A program made the translations under genes and the position numbers. The notes below the pieces were generated by a model. The model was not told the DNA's origin, made no database searches, and saw nothing but the letters and a program-made list of their open reading frames with translations. 40,852 nt of DNA from Elusimicrobia bacterium GWA2_69_24 (GTDB lineage Bacteria; Elusimicrobiota; Elusimicrobia; UBA1565): positions 1 through 40,852 of the forward strand of contig MGTY01000021.1 in the NCBI GenBank assembly GCA_001799695.1, read 5' to 3'. Positions within the stretch are counted from its first letter, which is position 1, and each line of letters starts with the position of its first letter. Shown here one piece after another: positions 1 through 9,619 of this stretch.

Positions 1-468
1 TGGTCCACACGCCCAGGGGCGGAGCGCCTCGTGGCTGCGGTCTATGTCTTCATCCACCGCGTGGCGGACGCGGACGACCCGACGGTGCCGCGGCTTATGG
101 CCACGAGCTTGCTGGAGGACGGCCGTTTCGCGAGCATGGTGCTCAAGCGGTTGATGGACCGCTGGCTCGGCCTGTTGAGCGGCGCGCTCAAGGCGGCGCA
201 GAGCGCCGGGGACGTGGACGCCGCGGCGGGGGATCCGTCGGCGAGCGTCTGGCTGTGCCAGCACCTGGCCATGGCGCTCCTCATGATGCGCCTGCCCGGC
301 AAGCCGGCGGTGGACTACCCCGCTTCCCGGGAGAGCATGGTCTCGGCTTCCGTGCTGTTCTGCCTGCGGGGCATCGGCCTGAAGGAAGAGGCTATCCGCA
401 GGCACTACGCCCCGGAGAAGCTCGGTGTCCTCATCGGGGCCGCGCAGCCCGACGGGAATGCCGTCTGA
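1..468 (+). CDS. TetR-family transcriptional regulator, C-terminal part (5' end outside window)
   Basis: The frame is open from base 1 and ends at the TGA at 466-468, so the gene starts left of the window and its DNA-binding helix-turn-helix is not visible. What is seen is an all-helical ligand/dimerisation domain typical of TetR regulators (segments such as SLLEDGRFASMVLKRLMDRW and GLKEEAIRRHYAPEKLGVLIG). It converges on the mutase gene, with 21 nt between the two stop codons. Position beside a complete fatty-acid/isobutyrate degradation block suggests an acyl-CoA-responsive repressor of FadR/PsrA type; that role is inference. The family call rests on the C-terminal domain only, which is poorly conserved. 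Confidence 0.6.
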   Translation, partial: WSTRPGAERLVAAVYVFIHRVADADDPTVPRLMATSLLEDGRFASMVLKRLMDRWLGLLSGALKAAQSAGDVDAAAGDPSASVWLCQHLAMALLMMRLPGKPAVDYPASRESMVSASVLFCLRGIGLKEEAIRRHYAPEKLGVLIGAAQPDGNAV

Positions 469-489
469 GCCTGGGACGACCGCTCCGCC

Positions 490-3400
490 CTACAGACTGC
501 GGCGGTACTGGCCCCCGGCCTCGTAGAGCGCGCCGGTGATCTGGCCCAAAGAGCAGCAGCGGGCGGCGTCCATGAGTACGGCGAAGACGTTCTCGTCGCC
601 CTGCGCGGCCTGACGCAGGCGGGCCAGCAGGGCGGGAGTCCGGTCCGCCTGGGTCCGGTGCAGCAGTTGGAGCATTTCGACCTGGTGGCGCTTCTCCGCT
701 TCGGAGGCCCGGGTGACCTCCTTGGGCGGGATGGTGGGGGAGCCGCTGGAGGAGAGGAAGGTGTTGACGCCCATGATGGGCAGCCGGCCGCTGTGCTTCA
801 GGGATTCGTAGCGCAGGGATTCCTCTTGTATCTTGCCGCGCTGGTAAGCGGTCTCCATGGCGCCCATGACCCCGCCGCGCTCGGAGAGGCGCTCGAACTC
901 GCGGAGCACCGCTTCCTCGACCAGGTCGGCCAGCTCCTCGATGATGAAGGACCCCTGCAGCAGGTTCTGGTTCTTGGTGAGCCCGAACTCGCGGTTGATG
1001 ATGAGCTGGATCGCCAGGGCGCGGCGCACCGACTCCTCGGTCGGGGTGGTTATGGCCTCGTCGTAGGCGTTGGTGTGGAGGGAGTTGCAGTTGTCGTAGA
1101 CGGCGCTGAGCGCCTGCAGCGTGGTGCGGATGTCGTTGAACTCGGTCTCCTGGCTGTGCAGGGAGCGGCCCGAGGTCTGGCAGTGGAACTTGAGCCTCTG
1201 GGATTGGGCGTTGGCCCCGTAGCGGAGCTTCATGGCCTTGGCCCAGATGATGCGCGCCACCCGGCCGATCACCGAGTACTCCGGGTCCATGCCGCCGGAG
1301 ACGAAGAAGGACAGGTTGGGCGCGAACTGGTCGACAGCCATGCCTCGCGACAGGTAGTGCTCGACGTAGGTGAAGCCGTTGGCCAGCGTGAAGGCCAGCT
1401 GGGTGATGGGGTTGGCTCCGGCCTCGGCGATGTGGTAGCCGGAGATGGATACGGAATAGAAGTTGCGCACCCGGCGGCTCATGAAATACTCCTGCACGTC
1501 GCCCATGAGCTTGAGCGCGAAATCGATGGCGTAGATGCAGGTGTTCTGGGCCTGGTCTTCCTTCAGGATGTCCGCCTGGACCGTGCCGCGGACCTTGCTC
1601 AGGGTGTCGGCCTTGATGCGCTCATAAGTCTCGACGGGCAGGACCTGGTCGCCGGTGATTCCTAGGAGCAGCAGGCCCAGGCCGTCGTGCCCTTCGGGCA
1701 GAGGGCCCTGGTAGGCGGGCGGCCGGGCGTCCCGGGCGCGGTAGAGCGCCGCGATCTTCTCCCGCACCTCGCGTTCCAGGCCCTGCTGACGGAGGTGGAG
1801 CTCGCATTGCTGGTCGATGGCGGCGTTCATGAAATAGGCGGTCATGACCGGCGCCGGGCCGTTGATGGTCATGGAGACGGAGGTGTGCGGGTCCGCCAGA
1901 TCGAATCCCGAGTAGAGCTTCTTGGCGTCGTCCAGGCAGGCTACGGACACTCCGGAGTTCCCGATCTTGCCGTAGACGTCGGGCCGCGTGTCCGGGTCCG
2001 CGCCGTAGAGGGTCACGGCGTCGAAGGCCGTGGAGAGGCGCTTGGCGGGCATGCCCCGGGAGAGGTAATGGAAGCGCCGGTTGGTCCGCTCCGGCCCGCC
2101 CTCGCCGGCGAACATGCGCATGGGCGCCTCCCCCTCGCGCCAGAAGGGGAACACTCCGGCGGCGTAGGGGAATTCGCCGGGCAGGTTCTCCTTCAGCGCC
2201 CAGCGCAGGAGGTCCCCCCAGGCCCGGTAGCGCGGCAGCGCGACCTTGGGTATGGCCAGCCCGGAGAGGGATTCCGTGCTGGTCCTCACCCGCACCGGGG
2301 TCCCCCGCACCTCGTAGCTGAATTCTTCCGCCCGGTAGTCCGCCGCCTTCTTCTCCCAGCCCTCCAGGATATCCCGGTTGGCGGCATCCAGCCGTTCCCG
2401 CAGCTTCAGGGCGGCCGCTTCCAGCTGCCGGGAGCCTTCGCCCTTATCCTGGCCGGACTCGCGCAGGGCCAGGAGGGCCTGCTGGAGGCCGTAGAGCCGC
2501 TGGGCCGTCTCGGACTGCTCCGCCGCCCAGCGGTTGTAGCCCCGGACGGTCTGGCCGATCTCGGCCAGATAGCCGGAGCGGGCGGCGGGGATGATCGAGG
2601 CGCGTTCCCGGGCGGCCGAGCCGGAAGCCGGCGCGGTCTTCAGTGCCCCGCCGGCCAGCGGAGCCAGCTTCTCCAGCAGGGCCCCGTACAATCGGTCCAC
2701 TCCCGGGTCGCCGATCTGCGAGGCCCGGGTCCCGAACACCGGCAGCTCCCGGTCGGGGTCGAAGGCCAGCCGGCGGCTGCAGGCGTATTGCTTCTTGACG
2801 TCGCGCAGGGCGTCGGCCGCCCCGCGCTTGTCGAACTTGTTGATGGCCAGGAGGTCGGCGTAATCGAGCATGCCGATCTTCTCCAGCTGCGTGGGGGCGC
2901 CGAACTCCGGCGTCATCACGTAGAGAGAGAGGTCGCTGTGGTCCACGATGACCGTGTCGGATTGCCCGATGCCCGGAGTCTCCAGCACGATGAGGTCGAA
3001 GCCCGCCGATTGCAGGACTTCGAGGACCTGGTCGATGCAGCCGGGCAGGCCGGAGTGCGCGTCGCGCGTAGCCATGGACCGCATATACACCATGGGGGTG
3101 TCTATCGCGTTCATGCGGATGCGGTCTCCCAGCAGGGCCCCGCCGGTCTTGCGTTTGGACGGGTCCACCGACACGATGGCGACCGTCCGTTCCGGGAAAT
3201 CGCGCAGGAAGCGCCGCAGGAGCTCGTCGATCAGGGAGGATTTTCCGGAGCCGCCGGTGCCCGTGACCCCGAGCACGGGGGTGTGGCGCGTCCCCCGCTG
3301 TCCGGCGAGGCGTTCACGCAGGCTTCGGGCCTGGGCCGGACGGTTCTCGACCGCCGAGAGGAGCCGCGCGATGGCGATGGGATCGCGCCGGACGATCTGC

Positions 3401-3870
3401 TCCGGCAGGACTCCCTCCAGGCCGCGGGGGGGGACGTCGCAGGTCCCCAGCAGGTCGTTGATCATGCCCTGCAGGCCCAGGGACCGGCCGTCGTCGGGCG
3501 AGTAGATGCGGGCGACGCCGTAGTCCTGCAGCTCCCGGATCTCCTGGGGCAGGATCACGCCGCCGCCGCCGCCGAAGACCCGGATGTGGCCGCAGCCCTT
3601 CTCCCGGAGCAGGTCGAGCATGTACTTGAAGAATTCCACGTGCCCGCCCTGGTAGGAGGTGACCGCGATGGCCTGACAGTCCTCCTGGACGGCGCAGTCC
3701 ACGATCTCCCGGGCGCAGCGGTTGTGCCCCAGGTGGATGACCTCCGCTCCCGTGGACTGGAGGATGCGCCGCATGACATTGATGGCGGCGTCGTGCCCGT
3801 CGAAGAGGCTGGTCGCGGTCACGACCCGCAGGCGCCGCCGGGTCCGGTAGGGATCGGCCTCGGGCTTCAT
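490..3870 (-). CDS. icmF: Fused isobutyryl-CoA mutase (B12 domain, G-protein chaperone and mutase in one chain)
   Basis: This 1126-residue protein should interconvert isobutyryl-CoA and n-butyryl-CoA using adenosylcobalamin. Residues about 15-145 are the cobalamin-binding Rossmann domain with DGHDAAI, His26 being the expected cobalt ligand. Residues about 200-400 are a MeaB-like GTPase (P-loop [11 protein letters not shown] at 201-211, ETPGIG, NKFDKRG) that loads and protects the cofactor. The rest is the mutase barrel ([35 protein letters not shown]). Phe587 in MFAG and Gln775 in AQNT sit where methylmalonyl-CoA mutase has Tyr (QYAG) and Arg (VRNT). This favours isobutyryl-CoA over methylmalonyl-CoA as substrate. 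The length fits known IcmF proteins. The ATG overlaps the stop of the upstream oxidoreductase gene (ATGA), so it is the last gene of that operon. Confidence 0.93.
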   Translation of the reverse strand: MKPEADPYRTRRRLRVVTATSLFDGHDAAINVMRRILQSTGAEVIHLGHNRCAREIVDCAVQEDCQAIAVTSYQGGHVEFFKYMLDLLREKGCGHIRVFGGGGGVILPQEIRELQDYGVARIYSPDDGRSLGLQGMINDLLGTCDVPPRGLEGVLPEQIVRRDPIAIARLLSAVENRPAQARSLRERLAGQRGTRHTPVLGVTGTGGSGKSSLIDELLRRFLRDFPERTVAIVSVDPSKRKTGGALLGDRIRMNAIDTPMVYMRSMATRDAHSGLPGCIDQVLEVLQSAGFDLIVLETPGIGQSDTVIVDHSDLSLYVMTPEFGAPTQLEKIGMLDYADLLAINKFDKRGAADALRDVKKQYACSRRLAFDPDRELPVFGTRASQIGDPGVDRLYGALLEKLAPLAGGALKTAPASGSAARERASIIPAARSGYLAEIGQTVRGYNRWAAEQSETAQRLYGLQQALLALRESGQDKGEGSRQLEAAALKLRERLDAANRDILEGWEKKAADYRAEEFSYEVRGTPVRVRTSTESLSGLAIPKVALPRYRAWGDLLRWALKENLPGEFPYAAGVFPFWREGEAPMRMFAGEGGPERTNRRFHYLSRGMPAKRLSTAFDAVTLYGADPDTRPDVYGKIGNSGVSVACLDDAKKLYSGFDLADPHTSVSMTINGPAPVMTAYFMNAAIDQQCELHLRQQGLEREVREKIAALYRARDARPPAYQGPLPEGHDGLGLLLLGITGDQVLPVETYERIKADTLSKVRGTVQADILKEDQAQNTCIYAIDFALKLMGDVQEYFMSRRVRNFYSVSISGYHIAEAGANPITQLAFTLANGFTYVEHYLSRGMAVDQFAPNLSFFVSGGMDPEYSVIGRVARIIWAKAMKLRYGANAQSQRLKFHCQTSGRSLHSQETEFNDIRTTLQALSAVYDNCNSLHTNAYDEAITTPTEESVRRALAIQLIINREFGLTKNQNLLQGSFIIEELADLVEEAVLREFERLSERGGVMGAMETAYQRGKIQEESLRYESLKHSGRLPIMGVNTFLSSSGSPTIPPKEVTRASEAEKRHQVEMLQLLHRTQADRTPALLARLRQAAQGDENVFAVLMDAARCCSLGQITGALYEAGGQYRRSL

Positions 3871-5810
3871 GCCGGCCCGCCCGCCGCTTCGAGGAGTTCG
3901 GCCAAGTCTTTGACGGCGAGTCCTTCCTGGCCGAGGTCCTTGACGCCGGTCTCCAGCATGGTCAGGCAGTAAGGGCAGGAAGTGGCGATGGTCCCCGACT
4001 GCGTCCCTAGTGCGGCGGCCAACTGACGCACGCGCTCGTGGTTGATGCGGGGGCCCTTCTCCTCCAGCCAGAACATGCCTCCGCCGGCGCCGCAGCAGAA
4101 GCCCCGCTCCCGGGAGCGGTCAGGGGGGGCGGCGTCCGCGCCGCCGACGGCCGACAGCAGGTCGCGCGCCGGCTGGTAGATCCCGTTGACCCGGCCCAGG
4201 TAGCAGGAATCGTGGAGGGTGACCGGCCCGAGAGTCCCTCCCGCCGGCTTCAGCCGGCCCTGGAGGACCAGCTCTTGAAGCAGTTCGGTGTGATGCACGA
4301 CCTGGAAATGCCCTCCGAAATCGGGATACTCGTTGCGCAGCGTATTGTAGCAATGCGGGCAAGGCGTCAGGATCTTCTTTACCTTGAGCTCGTTGAACAG
4401 GGCGGCGTTCGTCTCGGCCAGGCTCTGCCCCAGAGCCTCTTCGCCCAGCCGGCGGGCGGTCTCGCCGCAGCAATGCTCCTCCGCGCCCAGCACGGCGAAG
4501 GACACGCCGCAACGCCGCAGCAGGCCGACCAGGCTGCGGCTCACCTTGCGCGCGCGGTCGTCGAAGTTCGCGGCGCAGCCGAGGTAGAGCAGGTATTCGG
4601 CGCTCGGGGTCTTGCGCCAGAACGGCAGGTCCAGGTCCTTGGCCCACTCCATGCGGGTGGAGGCGCCCAGGCCCCAGGGGTTGGAGTTGTTCTCCAGGCC
4701 CTTGAACACGCGCTTGAGCTCCGCCGGGAAGCTCCCCCGCATGAGCACCTCGCTGCGCCGCAGGGAGTTGATGCGGGCCGCGTGGGAGATGTTCACCGGG
4801 CAGGCCTGCTCGCAGGCCTGGCAGGAGGTGCAGGCCCAGATCTCCTCGGGGGTGACCAGCCCCGGCGCCAGCTCCTCGGGCTTCCCTCCGCTCCCGTCGA
4901 GCAGGCGGCCGGACTCCCGCGCCAGGCAGTCCTTCTGCGCGGAAACGATTTCTCGCGGAGCCAGCTTCTTGCCCACGGTCGCCGCGGGGCAGGCTTCGTT
5001 GCAGCGGCCGCATTCCGTGCAGGTGTAGAGGTCCAGGCCGTCCTTCCAGGTCAGGTGCTCGATGTTCGGCGTCCCGAACACCTCCAGCTTCTCGTCGGCC
5101 AGGTCCGGCCTGGTCAGCCTGCCGCTGCGCCGCAGGGGCCGCAGGTACACGTTGAAGACCGAGGAGAGGACGTGCATGTGCTTGCCCGTGGGCAGGTAGG
5201 CCAAAAACACCAGGATGCCCGTGCAGTGGAAGAGGAGGGCGCCATGCCCCAGCCAGGACCCGGCTCCGCCGGGCAGCGCGGCGAGCTTTCCGTCCAGGGC
5301 CGCGTCGAAGAGCATGTCGCTGAGCATCAGGCCCAGGATCATGAGCAGCACGAAGAGCGCATCGGCGGTGTTGCGCAGCCGGGGCACGCGCTGCACGTAG
5401 CGGCGCCACAGCGCCACGAGCACCATGAAGCTCACCCCGGCGTTGGCCGCGTCCTTCAGGAGCCCGTAGGCCCGCCCGGCCCAGGTTTCCGGGCCCAGCC
5501 CGGGGAGGTGGAAGTCGAACCCGGCGAAGGCCATGCCGAAGAGGGTCAGGGCCCGCAGGAGCAGGATGCAGAAGCCCCAGAAGATGAGCGCGTGCATGAT
5601 GCCCGGGACGGGGTCCTGGAAGAGCTTGCGCTGCCCGAGGAACACGGTACTCAGTTCTCCCAGGCGGCGGGGATGGTCCTCCACCGGGTCCGGCACGGGA
5701 GCGAGAGCCCGCAGCAGCCGCAGTTTTCGCAGGGCCGTCCGGCCGAAGAGGAACACCGCGACGGGCAAGACGATGCCGACCGCCACGGCGTCCGCCGGGT
5801 GCCAGTGCAT
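3867..5810 (-). CDS. Membrane Fe-S oxidoreductase, FadF-like ETF:(mena)quinone oxidoreductase
   Basis: The 647-residue product has three parts. The N-terminus (about 1-225) carries five to six membrane helices of NarI/HdrE type, with histidines able to bind heme b ([23 protein letters not shown]). A dicluster ferredoxin domain follows, with [12 protein letters not shown] (Cys264, 267, 270, 274) and [12 protein letters not shown]. Two CCG domains close the protein (GCAANF...EHCCGE...PCPHC and HDSCYLGR...FCCGAGG...SCPYC). This architecture matches FadF/DUF224 proteins, thought to take electrons from acyl-CoA dehydrogenase via EtfAB and pass them to quinone in the membrane. Start chosen at the ATG at 5808-5810, 8 nt after the thiolase stop; the same frame stays open further upstream only as a shadow of the thiolase gene. 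Exact acceptor is inferred. Confidence 0.85.
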   Translation of the reverse strand: MHWHPADAVAVGIVLPVAVFLFGRTALRKLRLLRALAPVPDPVEDHPRRLGELSTVFLGQRKLFQDPVPGIMHALIFWGFCILLLRALTLFGMAFAGFDFHLPGLGPETWAGRAYGLLKDAANAGVSFMVLVALWRRYVQRVPRLRNTADALFVLLMILGLMLSDMLFDAALDGKLAALPGGAGSWLGHGALLFHCTGILVFLAYLPTGKHMHVLSSVFNVYLRPLRRSGRLTRPDLADEKLEVFGTPNIEHLTWKDGLDLYTCTECGRCNEACPAATVGKKLAPREIVSAQKDCLARESGRLLDGSGGKPEELAPGLVTPEEIWACTSCQACEQACPVNISHAARINSLRRSEVLMRGSFPAELKRVFKGLENNSNPWGLGASTRMEWAKDLDLPFWRKTPSAEYLLYLGCAANFDDRARKVSRSLVGLLRRCGVSFAVLGAEEHCCGETARRLGEEALGQSLAETNAALFNELKVKKILTPCPHCYNTLRNEYPDFGGHFQVVHHTELLQELVLQGRLKPAGGTLGPVTLHDSCYLGRVNGIYQPARDLLSAVGGADAAPPDRSRERGFCCGAGGGMFWLEEKGPRINHERVRQLAAALGTQSGTIATSCPYCLTMLETGVKDLGQEGLAVKDLAELLEAAGGPA

Positions 5811-5818
5811 CGCCTGCG

Positions 5819-7060
5819 TCAGCCCTTGCGGAAGACGATGGCCACCACCGTCTTGTCGTCGCCGCCCATGTTGATGGAGAGCCCATAGGGGCGCTCGGGC
5901 GTCATCGGGATCTGGCAGCCGCCCGCCTGGCCCGTGAGCTGCTCCCAGAGGGTCACGGCCTGGTGCACGCCGGTCGCGCCCGTGGGGTGGCCCCAGCCGA
6001 TGAGTCCGCCGGTGGTGTTGAACGGCACCCGGCCGCTGCGGGAGGTCTCGCCGGCCAGGATGAAGTCCGGCCCCTCGCCGGGCTTGGCCAAGCCCACGGC
6101 TTCGGTCGCGAGCACCCCGGCGATGGTGAAGCAGTCGTGCGATTCCACCGTCCCCAGGTCGCCGGCTTTGATGCCGGCGGACTCCAAGGCCTGGGCCACG
6201 GCGCGCCGGGTGGTCTCCAGGCGGGTCAGGTCTTCCGGGGCCTTGGTGAGGTCGGCTTCGGTCTGTCCCCAGCCGACGACCTCGACCGCCTCGTTTTTCG
6301 GGATGCCCGCGCGCTGGAGCCCTTCCTCGGACAGGATGGCGATGGCGGAGGCGCCGTCGGAGACCTTGGAGCAGTCGTAGAAGTTCAAGTGGTCCACGAA
6401 GCTCCTGGGGGTCGGCTCGGAGAGCGCCAGGGCCTCGAGGTCCTTGGCGGAGTTCTGATGCTCCTGGGCCGTGGGGCACAGGCGCGCGTTCTCGATGGCG
6501 TTGCAAAACCACCGGGCCATGGCCTTGCGGCTGCGCTCCCGGCCGTGTTTGGCGAAGTACGCTCCGGCGCGGTCGCTGAACTTGCCCGGGAAGAAGTAGG
6601 CGTGCCCGGCTTTGCGCTCCCGGCTCCAGCCGGCCGTGGCCAGGATGTCGGCGCCGTACACGGCCTTGACGGTGTTCTGCACCTCCACGCCGAGGCACAG
6701 GACCGACTCGGCGGTTTCGGCCAGCACGGACTTGATCCCGGACATGAGCGCCAGGGCCCCCGAGCAGCAGGCGCCCTCCACCCGGGTGCAGGGCTTCCAG
6801 AGCAGGGTCTCGTCGATCGTGGGGATGAGGGCGGCGAGATTGCCCTGGTTGTTGAAGCGCGCGGCCATGAAGTTGCCGATCACGGCCTCATCCACATTCT
6901 TCCCGCCTCCGAGCTGCTTCAGGGTCCCGCCTCCCGCCTCCCGGATGTAGTCCTCCAGGCCGGGACGGGGTTTCTTGGGGTGGAACTCCTTGCGGCCGGA
7001 GCCCATGGAGATGGTGTTGCAGCCGGCCGTCATGTAGACCTTGCGCCGAAGCTTGTTCAT
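5819..7060 (-). CDS. Thiolase family protein (acetyl-CoA acetyltransferase, SCP-x-like)
   Basis: The 413-residue protein is a thiolase-fold enzyme expected to split acetoacetyl-CoA or longer 3-ketoacyl-CoA with CoA. The nucleophilic cysteine lies in EGACCSGALAL (Cys98 or 99). The SCP-x-type motif VESHDCFT and the C-terminal GWGHPTGATG loop carry the remaining active-site residues. The start at 7058-7060 has a good ribosome-binding site (GGGAGGG) at proper spacing; a longer in-frame start at 7150 would run into the neighbouring cassette gene and is rejected. It is followed after 8 nt by the Fe-S oxidoreductase. It probably once continued the dehydrogenase operon that now ends at 9635, the two being separated by the 7101-9430 insertion. 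Substrate chain length cannot be read from sequence. Confidence 0.88.
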   Translation of the reverse strand: MNKLRRKVYMTAGCNTISMGSGRKEFHPKKPRPGLEDYIREAGGGTLKQLGGGKNVDEAVIGNFMAARFNNQGNLAALIPTIDETLLWKPCTRVEGACCSGALALMSGIKSVLAETAESVLCLGVEVQNTVKAVYGADILATAGWSRERKAGHAYFFPGKFSDRAGAYFAKHGRERSRKAMARWFCNAIENARLCPTAQEHQNSAKDLEALALSEPTPRSFVDHLNFYDCSKVSDGASAIAILSEEGLQRAGIPKNEAVEVVGWGQTEADLTKAPEDLTRLETTRRAVAQALESAGIKAGDLGTVESHDCFTIAGVLATEAVGLAKPGEGPDFILAGETSRSGRVPFNTTGGLIGWGHPTGATGVHQAVTLWEQLTGQAGGCQIPMTPERPYGLSINMGGDDKTVVAIVFRKG

Positions 7061-7100
7061 GGTTTCCCTCCCGGGACAATGGTTGTGCTGAAATCCTCGT

Positions 7101-7607
7101 TCACGTGGATACCCCGAAGTGCACCATCGACTCGCGGAGATCGTTGACAAACTGCTCGATCAAAGGATCCAGTTGCGATTCGCGACAACCCGCGGTTTTG
7201 AATCCGCTATCGGACAGGATATTCTGGGCAAAGGTGTTGTGTCTGAGACTGCCAACGTTGTTGCCCACACTGAGCCACATGACCTTTCTTCTTATCTCAT
7301 CTCGCCAGGCCTGCAAGAAATCCTGCTGAGCCTGTGGGTCAGTTGTGCCGCAGTTCGCCTTGATGAAGTCCTCATGCTTTTGCAGAACTTGTTGCTGCAA
7401 ATCAGTCTTCCCTGCGGATCGGAAATAGAAGATCATTATTGCCACGGCATATTCGCCTATCTGGGCTGCGAGTTGGTAATGCACCTCCTTCGATAGGGGG
7501 AGTTCGTCCTCAGCCCGCTGGGAGAAGTTTTGAGCGTGTAGTACCGCATTCTCAAAAAGTGCATGAACCAATAAATCATACGGAAGATTCTTTGGATCCA
7601 GTGACAT
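7101..7607 (-). CDS. Hypothetical helical protein, cassette-like
   Basis: I do not recognise this 168-residue protein. It is predicted mainly helical, soluble and without signal peptide or membrane segment; the central part contains KHEDFIKANCGTTD and the end LDPLIEQFVNDLRES. The ATG at 7605-7607 has a clear AAGGAG site. Base composition is visibly more AT-rich than the flanking fatty-acid genes and codon use differs. It starts 17 nt after an attC-like core (GTTGACT at 7631-7625, read leftward), as integron cassette genes do, and ends 40 nt before the thiolase start. Function unknown. Confidence 0.7.
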   Translation of the reverse strand: MSLDPKNLPYDLLVHALFENAVLHAQNFSQRAEDELPLSKEVHYQLAAQIGEYAVAIMIFYFRSAGKTDLQQQVLQKHEDFIKANCGTTDPQAQQDFLQAWRDEIRRKVMWLSVGNNVGSLRHNTFAQNILSDSGFKTAGCRESQLDPLIEQFVNDLRESMVHFGVST

Positions 7608-7624
7608 ATTTTACTCCTTCAGGA

Positions 7625-7696
7625 AGTCAACGCCACGCTCCTGCCGAGCGCGATATTGGCCATCCGACAGACGCGCGACGGCAGAAGCGAATAGGC
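7625..7696 (-). repeat. Degenerate attC-like recombination site
   Basis: Read on the minus strand this 72-nt element begins with GCCTATTC (a degraded RYYYAAC core) and ends with GTTGACT (GTTRRRY with one mismatch). Inner arms can pair: CGCTTCTGCCG near one end against CGGCAGGAGCG near the other. The layout is the same as the better site at 8467-8540. It lies between two cassette-like genes, and the downstream gene begins 17 nt after the GTTGACT core. The outer core is decayed, so it may no longer recombine. The assignment is from pattern only; a covariance-model search for attC would decide it. Confidence 0.5.
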
Positions 7697-7751
7697 TGCC
7701 ACTTTCCTATCAACATCAACATAAACACTGAGGGCCTCGGTAGCCCCGGCT

Positions 7752-8447
7752 TTAGCGAAAGAATGCGGACACTCGACTGCTTGGTTCCCATTCATTCGGA
7801 TTGAATCGCTTAATGTCCGAGAACTGACTCCTAAATCCGATTGGAACCGCGAAGAGATCCGTCTCCAGTGTCACCTTCGCGTTAGCCCCCATATTTTCTA
7901 AGAGATAGGGTATCCCCCAATCCCCCGTGTTTATCCATTTTTGCCGAAGCAAGTGTGGACGGAGAGCCTTGCATGAGGAGATGGCCAACAGCACAGCACA
8001 CAGAGTGTCGCGCGCGGACTGGAATGTCGCATTCGTTATGTTGCTTAAGAGGTCGTGTTTCAAGTCATTGTGAACCTGCCACCACGACAGTGGCACATAC
8101 GTCGGGCTGGCCCATGCGCCATAGGGGTTCAACATCTCGGGTGGAGAAACCAGGAAAATCCCTTTCGTTTCTGACAGCTTCCATTCCGGCTCGAAAATGC
8201 GGTAGTAATCTGTAATTGTCAAATCTTCAGCGTTCTTGCTAATTCCGTATTTTGCCAATAAAGATGCCGACAGGTCGCGGAAAATGGAATCCAAAAGCCC
8301 GCATCCGCTCAAAATGACAGAAGCCATTGTAGGCGACCACGCTTGGAGGTTCGGCCCATGAGGGGGCACATGGCATAAATATTTCGCCACCTGGCTCTCC
8401 AAGGCACAGTACCAACTGAAAATTACTTCCTTTGACTCTTCATTCAC
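7752..8447 (-). CDS. Hypothetical protein with HEPN-like C-terminal half
   Basis: The 231-residue product has no confident family assignment. The stretch SWWQVHNDLKHDLLSNI followed by a helix that begins ATFQSARDTLCAVLLAI resembles the WW..YN.VKH pattern of uncharacterised HEPN-like helical proteins, which are often toxins or RNases in defence and toxin modules; this is inference. Start is a GTG at 8445-8447 with AAAGGTG upstream, because the nearby ATG at 8443 is in another frame. It begins 19 nt after the GTTAGGC core of the attC site at 8467, as expected for an integron cassette gene. AT-richer than the surrounding operons. It lies next to a NYN-domain nuclease on the same strand. Confidence 0.65.
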   Translation of the reverse strand: MNEESKEVIFSWYCALESQVAKYLCHVPPHGPNLQAWSPTMASVILSGCGLLDSIFRDLSASLLAKYGISKNAEDLTITDYYRIFEPEWKLSETKGIFLVSPPEMLNPYGAWASPTYVPLSWWQVHNDLKHDLLSNITNATFQSARDTLCAVLLAISSCKALRPHLLRQKWINTGDWGIPYLLENMGANAKVTLETDLFAVPIGFRSQFSDIKRFNPNEWEPSSRVSAFFR

Positions 8448-8466
8448 GGTGCACCTTTGCCTGTCA

Positions 8467-8540
8467 GCCTAACGCGACGGCCTGCGGCGCGCGCTAACAG
8501 TTACCTCTTGGCGCGCATTCGCAGAATCGGATGTTAGCGC
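8467..8540 (-). repeat. attC-like site (integron cassette recombination site)
   Basis: On the minus strand the site runs from GCGCTAAC to a perfect GTTAGGC core (GTTRRRY). The two ends fold back on each other: the inner arms ATCCGATTCTGCG and CGCAGGCCGTCGC pair imperfectly with extra bases on one side, as attC sites do. A further GCGCGC/GCGCGC pair lies inside. It follows the NYN gene stop by 5 nt and precedes the next gene start by 19 nt, which is the expected cassette geometry. The outer arms resemble those of the sites in the array at 38-40.8 kb, but this one is shorter (74 nt). Confidence 0.7.
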
Positions 8541-8545
8541 ATTTC

Positions 8546-9430
8546 TCAACCGGCTTTCGGTGCGATCGCGCTAAGAATTCTCCAAAATCCCGCACGAAGC
8601 GCATTCCGCTTAGTTTTGTCACTTTTAAGAGGCCCAAGTTTCGCCTCTGCTGATATTAGAAGTTGGCTATCTAATGCATTGGGTATCTGTGGCTTTTTGG
8701 CAAGGAGGCGGTTGATTTCGTCATGGGTTGCCCCCGTTGACCATGACTTGGCAAAGGCGGACCCGAACTCGGTTGCCTCTTTGAGGCCGTGCGGTTTGGG
8801 TGTCGTCGAGGCGGCGTGAGCTGCGGATGCTGGCCTCGCCGCAGTAGCGGCAGAAGGTTTAGTCGAAGGAGGATGGCCCACTGTTTTCGGCGGGGGCATA
8901 GGGCCAGATTTAAAAAACGGGTCCCAAAACGGCTTGGGGAAGATCATGTTCTCATCAGATTCACGGATGAGCGTCTCGGCCTGATTCTTGCCCATAACAG
9001 GAATACCCAAAATGACCACACGCACTCCTAGACTTTGGGCCTCTGCAACACCTTCGCGAAGGTCTTCATCCCCAGCCAGCAAATAAGCAGTTGCCATGCC
9101 ACGCTCACGAGCAAGCCGGATGAGATCGATGACAATCAGAGAATCTACGCCCTTTTGGTGTCCATTCGAAAGTCGCCCCAATCGGAGCTTCACATTCGGT
9201 AGGCCGGCAACATCGAGTTGGTCTTTTGTGGGTATTCCATCCTTTGCGCCATCATACCAGTACGTTCGAAGAAGCGGCAAAGCGCAATGTTTTGTGAGAA
9301 GATGGGCCATCGCATCTATAAGGCCCCCGGAATCCAACTGAATGCGCGCACGTGATTTGGTCCCGACGCAAAGGCTTCCGCCCTCAGCGATTAAATAACC
9401 TGCATCAATGAATAGCGCGCATCGATCCAT
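8546..9430 (-). CDS. NYN-domain (PIN-like) putative ribonuclease
   Basis: The 294-residue protein starts with a NYN/LabA-type domain (about 1-165). FIDAGYL carries the first acidic residue, KGVDSLIVIDLIRLA the middle acidic cluster, and LLAGDEDLREGVAEAQSLG the last one; these would bind metal in a PIN-like RNase active site. An Ala/Pro/Thr-rich linker (about 185-210) leads to a helical C-terminal domain (about 215-294, EFGSAFAKSWSTGATHDEIN) that may be a nucleic-acid-binding LOTUS/OST-HTH-like module, which is less sure. ATG at 9428-9430 with a GGAGG site. Its AT-richer composition and the attC-like site 5 nt after its stop mark it as a mobile cassette gene inside the fatty-acid operon. Possible role in phage defence or RNA decay is inference. 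Confidence 0.8.
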   Translation of the reverse strand: MDRCALFIDAGYLIAEGGSLCVGTKSRARIQLDSGGLIDAMAHLLTKHCALPLLRTYWYDGAKDGIPTKDQLDVAGLPNVKLRLGRLSNGHQKGVDSLIVIDLIRLARERGMATAYLLAGDEDLREGVAEAQSLGVRVVILGIPVMGKNQAETLIRESDENMIFPKPFWDPFFKSGPMPPPKTVGHPPSTKPSAATAARPASAAHAASTTPKPHGLKEATEFGSAFAKSWSTGATHDEINRLLAKKPQIPNALDSQLLISAEAKLGPLKSDKTKRNALRAGFWRILSAIAPKAG

Positions 9431-9444
9431 GAAACCTCCAGGGA

Positions 9445-9473
9445 TTGACGAGATTGGGATTGCCTGCTATAAT
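9445..9473 (+). promoter_or_regulatory. Consensus-like sigma70 promoter pointing away from the NYN gene
   Basis: TTGACG at 9445-9450, a 17-nt spacer and TATAAT at 9468-9473, with a TGC extended -10 just before it. It is one of the strongest promoter matches in the window and reads rightward, antisense to everything nearby. The expected start near 9480 lies only about 37 nt before the end of the terminator at 9492-9517, and there is no start codon in between. Confidence 0.75.
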
Positions 9474-9491
9474 AACTTATCATCGATTTGT

Positions 9492-9517
9492 GGGCCCCTA
9501 TCCGGGGCCCTTTTTTT
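9492..9517 (+). terminator. Rho-independent terminator
   Basis: Arms GGGCCCC (9492-9498) and GGGGCCC (9504-9510) flank a 5-nt loop and are followed directly by seven T residues (9511-9517) on the plus strand. Leftward transcripts would not see a U-tract here. No plus-strand gene ends before it; the only matching promoter is the one at 9445-9473. Confidence 0.85.
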
Positions 9518-9577
9518 GCCCTCACTCACCCGGACTCTTGTGTCCCACCAATCCGTGTGATTCGCCGTTCCTGAAGC

Positions 9578-9619
9578 GGATTTTGCGGGAAATTGGCCGT
9601 CGAATTCCCCGCGAAATCC
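9578..9619. repeat. Imperfect inverted repeat after the dehydrogenase operon
   Basis: Two 17-nt arms (9578-9594 and 9603-9619) pair with two mismatches, one of which would be a G-U pair in RNA, around an 8-nt loop. It lies 15 nt beyond the stop of the 3-hydroxyacyl-CoA dehydrogenase gene. It may end or stabilise that mRNA, although no U-tract follows on the minus strand. Confidence 0.5.

Noticed and set aside
658..1665. Long plus-strand open frames across the IcmF gene, and similar long frames opposite most high-GC genes
   Set aside because: They are antisense shadows with low-complexity Gly/Ala/Arg/Val-rich translations and no family motifs; the opposite strand encodes a well-supported enzyme each time.
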